Below, one piece after another: positions 16,460 to 27,000 of a stretch of DNA of 64,000 nt. The notes beneath the pieces were generated by a model, which searched no databases, was not told the DNA's origin, and saw nothing but the letters and a program-made list of their open reading frames with translations. A program made the translations under genes and the position numbers. Origin of the DNA: Deltaproteobacteria bacterium (GTDB lineage Bacteria; Myxococcota_A; Polyangia; Polyangiales; Polyangiaceae); the NCBI GenBank assembly GCA_016218915.1, contig JACRCQ010000077.1, forward strand, positions 248,001 through 312,000, in the 5' to 3' direction. Every line of letters begins with the position of its first letter. Position 1 is the stretch's first letter.

Positions 16460-17850
16460 GCAGTGGCCCGGCGCCGAACGAGCCGCGACTGCAGGAGACG
16501 GTAGAAGGTCTTGCACGTGTCGAACGACGACTGGTGCGTCTCGTCGATGATCTCACGAACCGTCCGATGTCCGTCCACCGTATCGAGCACGGTGCGCTCC
16601 TGCTTGGTCAGCTCGTCCGGTCCCAGCGTCGCAATGGCGGGCTCGTTGCGAACGAGCACTTCGTCGAAACGGATCGACTCCTCGATCAGCCGCCACTCGT
16701 CGACGCGCCGGAATCCCTCCATCACGATGCCCGCGACCGGCAGGCCGAGCCGAGCGTCGTCCGCCTCGGGAACCTGCACGTCCCGAAGCAGCATGAATCG
16801 ACCCCGCTGCCAGCGCAGCACATCGTAGATCATCTCGCTCGTCTGCCGGATCAGCGCGCGACGCAGGTCCTCGTCGGTCACCAGCCCCATCTGCTTGAGC
16901 GTGCTGCCCAGCAGCTGCTTGGACTCCGACGCCTGGTGGACCGCGTTCTCGAGCTGCTCGCGCGCGAGCAACCCGGATTCGATGAAGTAGCGTCCGAGCC
17001 GGAACTCCTGGGTCGCCCCCTTGGCCTGGGCGAGATCGATGAATCCGTCGCGCAGGATGATCGAGATCTCGACCTTGCCGTTGGTCACCTCGAGCACGCC
17101 GGTCTGTCGCTGCATCTGGAGCACTTGCAGGATCTCTCCCAGCGGGATGCTCGAGATGTCGCCCGACAGCGCCTCCTGCGAGCCGCGTCCTTGACGCCAC
17201 GCCGACAGCCGTGCCGACAGGTCGTGCATCGCCGCGTCGTCCACCAGGCTCGCGATGGACTCCGAGATCGTCGACTCCTTGACCGCCTCGTCAGGGGGCG
17301 CGCTCTTGAACGCAGCGGCGACCACGCTGGTGAGCATCTGCACGACCTCGCTGCGGGCTCGTGCGTTGCGCGAAGCCTCGTCCATGCGGCTGCTCGGGCG
17401 CATGCTGTCCGGCGGCTTGCTCAGATCGCTTTCATCGGCCATGGCCGAGGGCTCGGGCGCCGGGGGCACGCGGCCGGCCTGGGCTTTCTGCAGGGCGCCC
17501 TCGACCACAGCGATCAAGCCGCGCGAGTCGAAGGGTTTGGTGATCGCATCGACCGCGCCGGTCTGCTGGAGGAACTGATCGCGGATGCGCTCGGCCTTGG
17601 CGCTCATGAGCACCACCGGCAAGGTCTTGTGCTCGGCCATGGCTCGCAGCTCGCGGCAGAACTGGTAGCCGTTCATGCGCGGCATCACGAAGTCGAGCAG
17701 GATCAGATCGACCTTCTCCGTAGAAAGCATGTCGAGTCCCGCTTGGCCATCAACAGCCACGACCGCTTCGTAGTCGTATCGGGCGAGGATATGGCCGACG
17801 ACTTTGCGAAGCGTTGGACTGTCATCGATGACGAGAACGCGGGCACCCAT
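16456..17850 (-). CDS. Response regulator with DUF4388 domain
   Basis: A 464-residue protein. Residues 1-125 are a receiver domain: acidic pair VIDDSP, phospho-acceptor D53 in LILLDFVMPRMNG, and the conserved Lys in ITKPFD. A linker of about 80 residues follows. Residues about 215-330 are a DUF4388 (PATAN-like) domain (SGDISSIPLGEILQVLQMQR), a module common in myxobacterial and delta-group signalling proteins. The C-terminal third is helical with winged-helix-like stretches. I start at the ATG at 17850; a TTG 14 codons upstream is also open. It is first in the operon and the natural partner of the CheA-like kinase. Confidence 0.85.
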   Translation of the reverse strand: MGARVLVIDDSPTLRKVVGHILARYDYEAVVAVDGQAGLDMLSTEKVDLILLDFVMPRMNGYQFCRELRAMAEHKTLPVVLMSAKAERIRDQFLQQTGAVDAITKPFDSRGLIAVVEGALQKAQAGRVPPAPEPSAMADESDLSKPPDSMRPSSRMDEASRNARARSEVVQMLTSVVAAAFKSAPPDEAVKESTISESIASLVDDAAMHDLSARLSAWRQGRGSQEALSGDISSIPLGEILQVLQMQRQTGVLEVTNGKVEISIILRDGFIDLAQAKGATQEFRLGRYFIESGLLAREQLENAVHQASESKQLLGSTLKQMGLVTDEDLRRALIRQTSEMIYDVLRWQRGRFMLLRDVQVPEADDARLGLPVAGIVMEGFRRVDEWRLIEESIRFDEVLVRNEPAIATLGPDELTKQERTVLDTVDGHRTVREIIDETHQSSFDTCKTFYRLLQSRLVRRRATA

Positions 17851-17965
17851 CGGGAGCGGCCTATGCTGGTCCGGTGCAGAGGGATCGGTCAAGGCCTGAA
17901 CGCGGGACGGCCGTCATCTGGTGCACGGCCCGACGGTTGACTCCTCTCCTACGAGGCCGGCTTCC

Positions 17966-19360
17966 GTGCTACACACGCCCCCGGTGGAAGCCTTTCATTC
18001 CTTCATCGAGCGTGAGCAGCGACGTTTTCTGGCCGAATTGACGGAATGGCTCCGCATCCCCAGCATTTCGTCGCTCCCTGACCACAAAAACGACCTCGCC
18101 CGGTGCGCACAGCACCTGGCCCAGAGCCTGGCGCCCCTGCACCCCGATCGCGTCGAGATCTGGCCCACCCCGAGACACCCCGCCGTCTTCGCCTCCTGGA
18201 ACCAGGCCCCTGGCCAGCCCACCGTGCTGATCTACGGCCACCACGACGTGCAGCCCGTGGACCCGATCTCCGAATGGGCGTCGCCGCCCTTCGAAGCGAC
18301 GGTGCGCGACGGAAGGCTCTATGCCCGGGGTGCCACGGACGACAAGGGCCAGGTCTGGATGCACCTCAAGGCGATCGAGACCCTGCAACGTTGTCTCGGC
18401 CGCCTGCCCATCAACCTGTCTTTGATCGTCGAAGGCGAAGAAGAAGTCGGCTCCGAGAATCTGATCGGCCTGTTCCGTGAGCACTCGAAGGACCTCGAAG
18501 CTGACGTCGTGTGCGTGTCCGACACCGACATGTTCCAGCCCGGCGTGCCATCCATTTGCGTGATGATGCGCGGCCTCGCCTACTTCGAGATCCGTCTGCA
18601 GTCCGCGTCAGGAGACCTGCACTCCGGCTCGTTCGGCGGCGCAGTGCTCAATGCGGCCACTGCGCTGTCGCGGCTGCTCGCGGAGCTGCACACGCGCGAC
18701 GGACGCATCGCGATCCAAGGGTTCTACGACGACGTCCGAGCGGTCAGCGAAGCGGAGCGAGCCGCCATTCGGACGCTTCCGTTCGACGCACACATCTTCC
18801 GTCAGCAGGCTGCCGGGGCCCCGGACTTCGGCGAGCAGGGATTCTCCCCGCTCGAGCGGCTCTGGATTCGTCCCTCCCTCGACATCAACGGGATCACCGC
18901 GGGCTTCCAGGGCCCTGGAAGCAAGACCGTCATCCCGAGCGTGGCGTCGGCAAAGCTCAGCTTCCGGCTCGTGGCCGACCAGGATCCGGCGCGCGTCGAG
19001 AGTCTGCTGCGCGCGCACCTGGCTCGCGCGTGCCCCGAGGGCGTGCAGCTCGAGCTGACCACCCTGCACTCCGGCTTCCCGTACCGCGCTCCGGTCGACA
19101 AGCCTGTCTTCTCGTTGGCGAAGAAGGCGCTGGAGCGAGCATTTGGACGCCCCGCCGTTTTTGTGGGAGAGGGCGGCAGCATCCCGTTCATACGCCAGAT
19201 CAGCGATGCAACGGGCAAGCCCTGCCTGCTGCTCGGCTTCGGATTGCCCGAAGGCAATGCGCACGCGCCCAACGAATGGCTGTCGCTCGACAATTTCCGC
19301 AAGGGCATCGAGAGCATCGCGCTGCTCTACGAGGAGCTCGGGCGAACGAACCCACGCTGA
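17966..19360 (+). CDS. M20-family metallopeptidase (dipeptidase type)
   Basis: About 464 residues. Zinc-site motifs are in order: YGHHDVQP (His and the following Asp), RGATDDKGQ (bridging Asp), EGEEEVGS (catalytic and metal Glu), SDTD, and a late His in GNAHAPNEW. The lid domain lies between about 190 and 320 (SGDLHSGSFGG). M20 enzymes of this type cleave dipeptides or acylated amino acids in the cytoplasm. Start choice is uncertain: GTG at 17966 has a GAGG site nearby, but GTG codons at 17921 and 17984 are possible. It is divergent from the chemosensory operon and followed by 19376-20086 after 15 bases. Confidence 0.9.
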   Translation: MLHTPPVEAFHSFIEREQRRFLAELTEWLRIPSISSLPDHKNDLARCAQHLAQSLAPLHPDRVEIWPTPRHPAVFASWNQAPGQPTVLIYGHHDVQPVDPISEWASPPFEATVRDGRLYARGATDDKGQVWMHLKAIETLQRCLGRLPINLSLIVEGEEEVGSENLIGLFREHSKDLEADVVCVSDTDMFQPGVPSICVMMRGLAYFEIRLQSASGDLHSGSFGGAVLNAATALSRLLAELHTRDGRIAIQGFYDDVRAVSEAERAAIRTLPFDAHIFRQQAAGAPDFGEQGFSPLERLWIRPSLDINGITAGFQGPGSKTVIPSVASAKLSFRLVADQDPARVESLLRAHLARACPEGVQLELTTLHSGFPYRAPVDKPVFSLAKKALERAFGRPAVFVGEGGSIPFIRQISDATGKPCLLLGFGLPEGNAHAPNEWLSLDNFRKGIESIALLYEELGRTNPR

Positions 19361-19375
19361 CCCGAGAGGTCTTCC

Positions 19376-20086
19376 ATGGCCGAATCCAAGAACGAATCCC
19401 AACCGAAGAAGAGCAAACGCGCGCGCCAGGAGCGACGGTTCCTGCCCACCTCATCATCGCGCGCACTCGCCAGCCTGATCGCCACCATCGTGGGAGGCCT
19501 TGCGCTCGGTGCCGGAATCTATTCTCAATGGATCAGCGCTACGCCGCTGGAGTGGTCCCACTGGATCGTGGGGGGCGGTGCGGTGGTGCTGGCAGGCGTG
19601 ATCCTGTGGGGCGACTTCGGGGGTCAAGCGGTGCGTGTCGGGGACGCCGGACTGGCGCTGGAGCAGTCCGGGCAACCGCTGGTGCGCTTGAATTGGCCTG
19701 CGGTCCGGTCGGTTCGAATCAAGGGCGGGGAGCTGCTGGTCGAGGGGGAGGATCGTGAGATTTCTTTCGCGATCTCCAAGTATCCGTCGGCCGCGGCATG
19801 GGCCGTGAAAGAGGCGCTTCGCCGCGTGCCCAAGAAGGTGAAGGTCAACGAGGAGCAGCGGAGTGCGCTGCCTGCGGCCCAGGAGACGGACGGGGAGGTG
19901 ATTCCCCTGGAAAAGCTTCAGGTCACTGGATCGAAGTGCAAGGCCAGCGGCAAGATCATCACGTTCGAGAAGGATGCACGAACCTGCCCGAAGTGCGGCG
20001 AGATCTATCATCGAGAGGGTTTGCCGGACTCCTGCATGACGTGCGAGGCGGATCTGCGGTCGCTCAAGGCCAAAGCCGGCTCGTAG
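19376..20086 (+). CDS. Membrane protein with C-terminal zinc ribbon
   Basis: A 236-residue protein. A basic N-terminus of about 25 residues precedes two transmembrane helices (about 30-50 and 62-80, GGGAVVLAGVILWGDF). A soluble domain with a PH-like strand pattern (about 85-150, LVRLNWPAVRSVRIKGGEL) follows. The tail has a zinc ribbon with CPKCGEIYH and CMTC pairs. Lys/Arg-rich ends suggest contact with nucleic acid or phospholipid, which is only inference. It sits 15 bases after the M20 peptidase gene with a GAGAGG ribosome site, so the two are probably co-transcribed. Function unknown. Confidence 0.65.
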   Translation: MAESKNESQPKKSKRARQERRFLPTSSSRALASLIATIVGGLALGAGIYSQWISATPLEWSHWIVGGGAVVLAGVILWGDFGGQAVRVGDAGLALEQSGQPLVRLNWPAVRSVRIKGGELLVEGEDREISFAISKYPSAAAWAVKEALRRVPKKVKVNEEQRSALPAAQETDGEVIPLEKLQVTGSKCKASGKIITFEKDARTCPKCGEIYHREGLPDSCMTCEADLRSLKAKAGS

Positions 20087-20151
20087 ACGATCCTTGGCTG
20101 CGCCGCGCGCAAGCCTCCCCCTTGATTGGGTTTTCAGGGACAAACGCCGCG

Positions 20152-20181
20152 TTGACACGACGCACAGCTGCGGCTTAGCCT
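20152..20181 (+). promoter_or_regulatory. Likely sigma-70-type promoter for the HEAT-repeat lipoprotein
   Basis: A perfect -35 box TTGACA (20152-20157) is followed after 18 bases by TAGCCT (20176-20181), giving a leader of about 80 bases before the ATG at 20267. It lies in the 180-base gap between two plus-strand genes. Confidence 0.45.
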
Positions 20182-20266
20182 GGGCGCGCCTGATTCGAAC
20201 GCTGCCCTGGGGGCTGCGGCGACCAGGTTCACCACCGGGCCGATCGGGACCATTCGGAGGGCTGCC

Positions 20267-22027
20267 ATGCTCCGCACCGTGCGTAAGATCACTCCGCTCC
20301 TCAGTGCACTCGCTTTCGGATTCGCCGGCATTGCCGGGGTAACCGCAGCCTCGAGCGTGTTGATTGGATGCGAGGACGAAACCAAGCCGGAGTACTACAT
20401 CAAGCGGCTCGAAGATCCTGCCGTGCGTCCTGCCGCAGTCAAGCGGCTCATCCAGTTCTTCGAGGATGCCATGACGCGCGCGGACAAGAATCGCGACGAC
20501 CCCAACGTCAAGGCATTGCTCGACAAGATCGTTCCGCCGCTGACCAAGGCCTACGTTGCAGGCGGGCTCGAGGACAGCACCCGCTTCGAGATGCTCAAGC
20601 TGCTCGCCGACTCGCGCGACCTGCGCGCCAAGGATGCTTGGGTCAAGGCGCTCAAGGACTACCAGCCGAACGTCAGCGAGGACGAGTCCAAGAACGCCGC
20701 ACGCGCGATCGCCAAGAGCACCGTGCGCGATCCGGAAGCGCTCGAAGCGATGATCGGCGTATTCATGAAGCTGCGCGCAGGCACGGAGAAGGGCGGCCTG
20801 GTCTGGAAGGACCTGAAAGACTCGATGACCGAGATCTCAGCGCCGTCCTGGGAGCCTCAGCTCCTCGAGCGCCTCAACCGCCCCATGGAAGCGATCGACC
20901 CGCAGAAGGACAAGGACGCCAAGGACAAGATCTCTGCCTTCCGCGACGAGCAGTTCTGGCAGGTCACCGCTGCCGAGATTCTCGGCAACATCAAGAGCGC
21001 CAAGGCGATCAAGCCCCTGTTCAAGTGCGTGGTCAACCCGAACAAGGCTGACATTGCCGCGACCGCCATCCTGGCGATCGTCAAAGTCGGCAAGGGTGCC
21101 ATGCCCCCCCTCAGCGACATCCTGCTCGGCAAGGACCCGGAAGTCGTCGAGTACGCCAAGGGCGTCGTGAAGACCGCTCCGGAAGCCGCAGTCGTGCGTA
21201 ACGCCGCCCTGGTCATCGGCACCATCGGCCGCTCCGACGGCATCAAGCCGCTGATCGAAGCCCTCGGCCAGGCCAAGGACGATCCCACCAAGGCGATCCT
21301 TGCGCGCGAGCTGTCCAAGCTGCCGTCCTCCGAGGAGTCGCTCAACGCCTACCTCGACGTGCTCATGAAGATGCCGGTATCGGTGGACCTGCCCACCGGC
21401 GAAACCGCTGCTGCGATGCTCACCGAGATGGTCGACGGCTATTACAACTCGAACGTCATCGACAAGCTGATCAAGCGCGGCAAGGAAGCGAAGGGCTCGG
21501 ACGAGGACAAGCACACGGTACGCGACTCCACCATCGTGGCGATGATCCACGTGATGAAGCGCGAGCAGATCGAGCAGGTCGAGAAGGCGATCAACGAGTG
21601 GGCTCCCAAGCCTGACGAGAACAAGCTCGAGAAGGAAGCCTTCGCCAAGTCCAAGGAAACGCTCATGGCGTGCGGCGACAAGATCGAATGCTACCTCGCC
21701 AAGATCGAGGAGCCCGCGCTGCAGGAGCAGAAGGACCAGGTCTCTGCCATCAAGGCCGCGTACATGCTCGGCATCCTCGGCTCGGATCCGGCTCGCATGG
21801 AGTCGACCCGCAACGAGATCATCAAGCGCCTGCCCAAGATCAAGAACGCTGCCATCAAGTTCTCCGCGGCCAAGGCGGTCGACCACCTGACGCCGAACGG
21901 TGACAAGGGTGCGGCCGATGCGATCAAGAAGGTGATGGACGACAACAAGCTCAAGGGCGACCAGAACGTGATCGCGGGTGACAATCCGCTCAAGCAGATC
22001 ATGCTCCGCATCCTCGCCCGCCTCTGA
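20267..22027 (+). CDS. HEAT-repeat lipoprotein
   Basis: A 586-residue protein with a GGAGGG ribosome site. The signal peptide ends at the lipobox VLIGC (C35). The rest is an alpha-solenoid of HEAT-type repeats with the typical pairing of helices and Pro/Ala turns (for example EYAKGVVKTAPEAAVVRNAA, then VIGTIGRSDGIKPLIEALGQ). There is no enzymatic motif. HEAT solenoids act as protein-binding scaffolds; as a lipoprotein it should face the periplasm or outer membrane. Codon use is strongly biased, which may mean high expression. It is followed after 34 bases by the sigma-54 activator, probably in the same transcript. Confidence 0.8.
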   Translation: MLRTVRKITPLLSALAFGFAGIAGVTAASSVLIGCEDETKPEYYIKRLEDPAVRPAAVKRLIQFFEDAMTRADKNRDDPNVKALLDKIVPPLTKAYVAGGLEDSTRFEMLKLLADSRDLRAKDAWVKALKDYQPNVSEDESKNAARAIAKSTVRDPEALEAMIGVFMKLRAGTEKGGLVWKDLKDSMTEISAPSWEPQLLERLNRPMEAIDPQKDKDAKDKISAFRDEQFWQVTAAEILGNIKSAKAIKPLFKCVVNPNKADIAATAILAIVKVGKGAMPPLSDILLGKDPEVVEYAKGVVKTAPEAAVVRNAALVIGTIGRSDGIKPLIEALGQAKDDPTKAILARELSKLPSSEESLNAYLDVLMKMPVSVDLPTGETAAAMLTEMVDGYYNSNVIDKLIKRGKEAKGSDEDKHTVRDSTIVAMIHVMKREQIEQVEKAINEWAPKPDENKLEKEAFAKSKETLMACGDKIECYLAKIEEPALQEQKDQVSAIKAAYMLGILGSDPARMESTRNEIIKRLPKIKNAAIKFSAAKAVDHLTPNGDKGAADAIKKVMDDNKLKGDQNVIAGDNPLKQIMLRILARL

Positions 22028-22061
22028 TCCCCGTCCGACCCAGCCTTTCCCGACGAACCTC

Positions 22062-23996
<1,935 letters not shown>

Positions 23997-24006
23997 GCGC
24001 ACCCGC

Positions 24007-24028
24007 GAGCCGCTGACGGTCGCGGCTC
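24007..24028. terminator. Hairpin between two convergent sigma-54 activator genes
   Basis: GAGCCGC and GCGGCTC form a perfect 7-bp stem with an 8-base loop in the 46-base gap between convergent stop codons. There is no T-run, so it would act as a weak or factor-assisted terminator in either direction. Confidence 0.45.
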
Positions 24029-24042
24029 CACCCAAACGCGCG

Positions 24043-27000
24043 CTACTGGATGCCGTGTTTCTTGAGCCGGCGGTAGAACGTGCGGCGCGGGATCCCGACC
24101 AGCTCTGCCGCCTTCACGCGGTTCCAGTTGCACGAGGTGAGCGCGGCCACGATCCGCTCCTTCTCCGATGCCTGGTGCGCCGTGAAGGTGATCTCATTGC
24201 CGCGCGGCGCCGATGCCGACGGCGGCTGCGGAATCTCGGAGGACGTTGGCCCCGACGCGCCGGACCGTCGCAGCCCGGCAAGCTCGAAGTCCTCCAGCTC
24301 CAGCTCGGACTGATCGCTCATCACCCAGGCGTTGAGCAGCACGTTCTCGAGCTGCCGCACGTTGCCCGGCCACGGGCAGCTGCACAGGTAGCGCAGCGCA
24401 TCGCGCGAGATCGTCTTTCGCTCCCGGCGGTACCTCGCCGCGAAGATCTGCATGAAATGGTCGATCAGCACCGGGATGTCGTCTGCCCGCTCCCGCAGCG
24501 CCGGGATCGCCACCTCCACCACGTGCAGCCGGTAGTACAGGTCCTCACGGAACATCGACTCGGCCACCATCTTCTCGAGATCCCGATGGGTGGCCGCGAT
24601 CACCCGCACCGACACGGTCTCCTCGCGCACCCCTCCCACCGGGCGCACCACGTGATCCTGCAGCACGCGGAGCAATCCCGCCTGCATCTTGGAGGGCATC
24701 TCGCCGATCTCGTCGAGCAGGATGGTCCCCCCTTCGGACTCGCGGAACAGCCCCTTGCGATCCCGGTCAGCGCCCGTGAATGCGCCGCGCACATGGCCGA
24801 ACAGCTCGCTCTCGAGCAGGTGCTCCGGAATGGCTCCGCAGTTGATCCCCGTAAAGGGCCTCTTGCCCCGCAGCCCTGCCGAGTGGATCGCCCGGGCCAC
24901 CACCTCCTTGCCCGTGCCGCTCTCTCCCGTGATCAGCACCGGAACGTCCATGTCCTTGATCCGGTCGATCAACGCATAGACGCGCCGCATCTTGTCGCTC
25001 GTGCCCAGAAGGCCGTGGTAGCCGAAGTGCCCGCGCAGCACCGCGCGGGTCGAAGCAAGATCCCGCCGCGTCGACTCGAGCTGTGCGGTCCGGTGCCCGA
25101 GCAGCTCCTCGAGACGCTTGCGCGCTTTCGTAAGCTCCGCGTTGGCCACGGCCAGCTCGTCGGCGCGCTGCTGGTTCTCGCTGATCAGGTGCGCGTTCTC
25201 GATCGCGATGGCTGCCTGATCCGCGAATGCCATGAGCGTGGGCAGCTCCGCATGGAACAAGGCTCCGGGCCGCAAGCGCGTCTCGAGGTACAACGCGCCC
25301 GTCGCGTGCCCGTCCGGTGTCCGAATCGGCACGCACGCCACGGACTGCACATTGAGCTGGTGCACCGACAGGTAATTCGCCATCCGCTCGTCGCTGAGCG
25401 CGCTGAGCGTCACCACCGGCTCGCCCGACGCCACGACCTTCTCGGCGATGCCACGCGAGAACCGGGCGCTCTGATCCTCGCCCTTCCGATCCCGCGACGT
25501 GTGCACGACCAGCTCGCCGTCCTTGGCGAGGATCACGAACCCGCGCTCCGCGTTCAGCAGCGTGATCGCGTGATCGGTCACCTGCTCGAGCAGCCGCTCG
25601 AGGTTGTGCTCGTGCGCGAGCTCCCGGTTGATCTCCAGCAGACGCGCGAGCCGCTCCTCCACGGGCAAGCCGGCAATGGTGGCTGACATGCCGGTGCGCG
25701 TGGCGCGCGAGAGCGTGCGCGCTGCCGAGGCCACCACCGGTATCTCCATGGGGACAGACTGCGCCTTGGCCGATGCCATGGTGCCCAGATGCGAGGCGCG
25801 CACCGCCCTCCGGCGCGGATCGTCCCAGTACACCTCCCGCAGATCGCGCGGCAGACGCGTCGCGATCTCCTCGAGCACCGACAGCGCTTCTTCGCTGTCG
25901 CGCTTGGCAGCCAGCCCTTGCCCCATCTCGTAGAGCAGACGCGATCGCGCCTGGAGCGTGCGCCAGATCCATTCGCGCTGCCCTGCGCCGCGCGCGGACT
26001 CCAGCGCTTCGTCGTACACCGCCTTGGCGCCGTCTTCGTCGCGCTGCAGCGCAAGCACCGCGCCCTTTGCCAGCCCGAGCAGCGCCCGATGCGCCGACGA
26101 GTCCTTGAGCGCCTCCATCGCCTTCTCGATCGTCCGCGACAGAGCCAGGGGGTCGGGCTGCTCAGCGCGCGTCGCAAACAACACGCTCTCGAGCCTCGCT
26201 TCGGCTGCATCCAGGTGGCGTCCAAGCGTGTCGTACGCGAACGCGCACGACTCGTAGAGCTCCGCCGCACGCTTGATGTCGCCCGTTCCCGCCGCGAGCT
26301 CCGCTTCCAGACCGATCAGCTGCGCGCGCAGAATGGGCGTGAGCTGGTCGCGCTGATCCGACAGGGCTGCCACGCTCGATCGGGCGCGCGCATGCCGACC
26401 GAGGTAGATGTCCAGATTCGCAAGGTTGAGCAGGGCCTGACGCATCGTGGAGCCACGCCCCGCGCGTCGGCCCATGTCGATCGCTGCTTCGAGGTGCTTG
26501 ATCGCGCCCGCGAGATCCCCTTCGACCTGGGCCAGACCGGCGAGGTTCAAGCGCGTGTTGGCAACCGCTCCTGCGTCCCCTGCGGCTTCGGCCGCATCGA
26601 GCGAATCCTCGTAGGCCTTGCGCGCTTCGGGCAGCTTGTTGCGCCCCTGGAGCACGATCGCCAGCGAGCCGAGGACGACCGCCTTGACGCGGCGGTCCTC
26701 GCAAGCGCCAGCGCGGTTGGCTGCATCGCGCAGCACGCGATCCGCATCCTCGTGCTCACCCAGGTAGCTGTGCACCAGCCCTTGCAGCGCCTGCGCCTCG
26801 AGCGCCACAGGATCCGAGGTGCCGGCCGCATCGCCCACCGCGTCCTGGGCAGCACGCGAAGCATCTGCGTACTTACCCATGCGCATCCACGCCCGCGCCG
26901 AAAGCAGCGACCAGCTCCGGAGCTTGAGCCCGCCCAGCGATCGGACCTGCGTCTCGATCGCAACGAGCCTCTCCATCGCCTGCCGCGCGTCGCCGCGTCC

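Noticed and set aside
12471..16550. A 1359-codon open frame on the plus strand opposite pyrK, rimI and the chemosensory genes
   Set aside because: The product is Arg/His/Ala-rich with no domain, and the opposite strand carries clear pyrK, GNAT, CheA and MCP motifs. Long antisense frames are expected at this GC content.
19700..19730. GGTTCGAATC resembling a tRNA T-loop
   Set aside because: It lies inside a well-supported coding frame, with no acceptor stem or anticodon arm around it.
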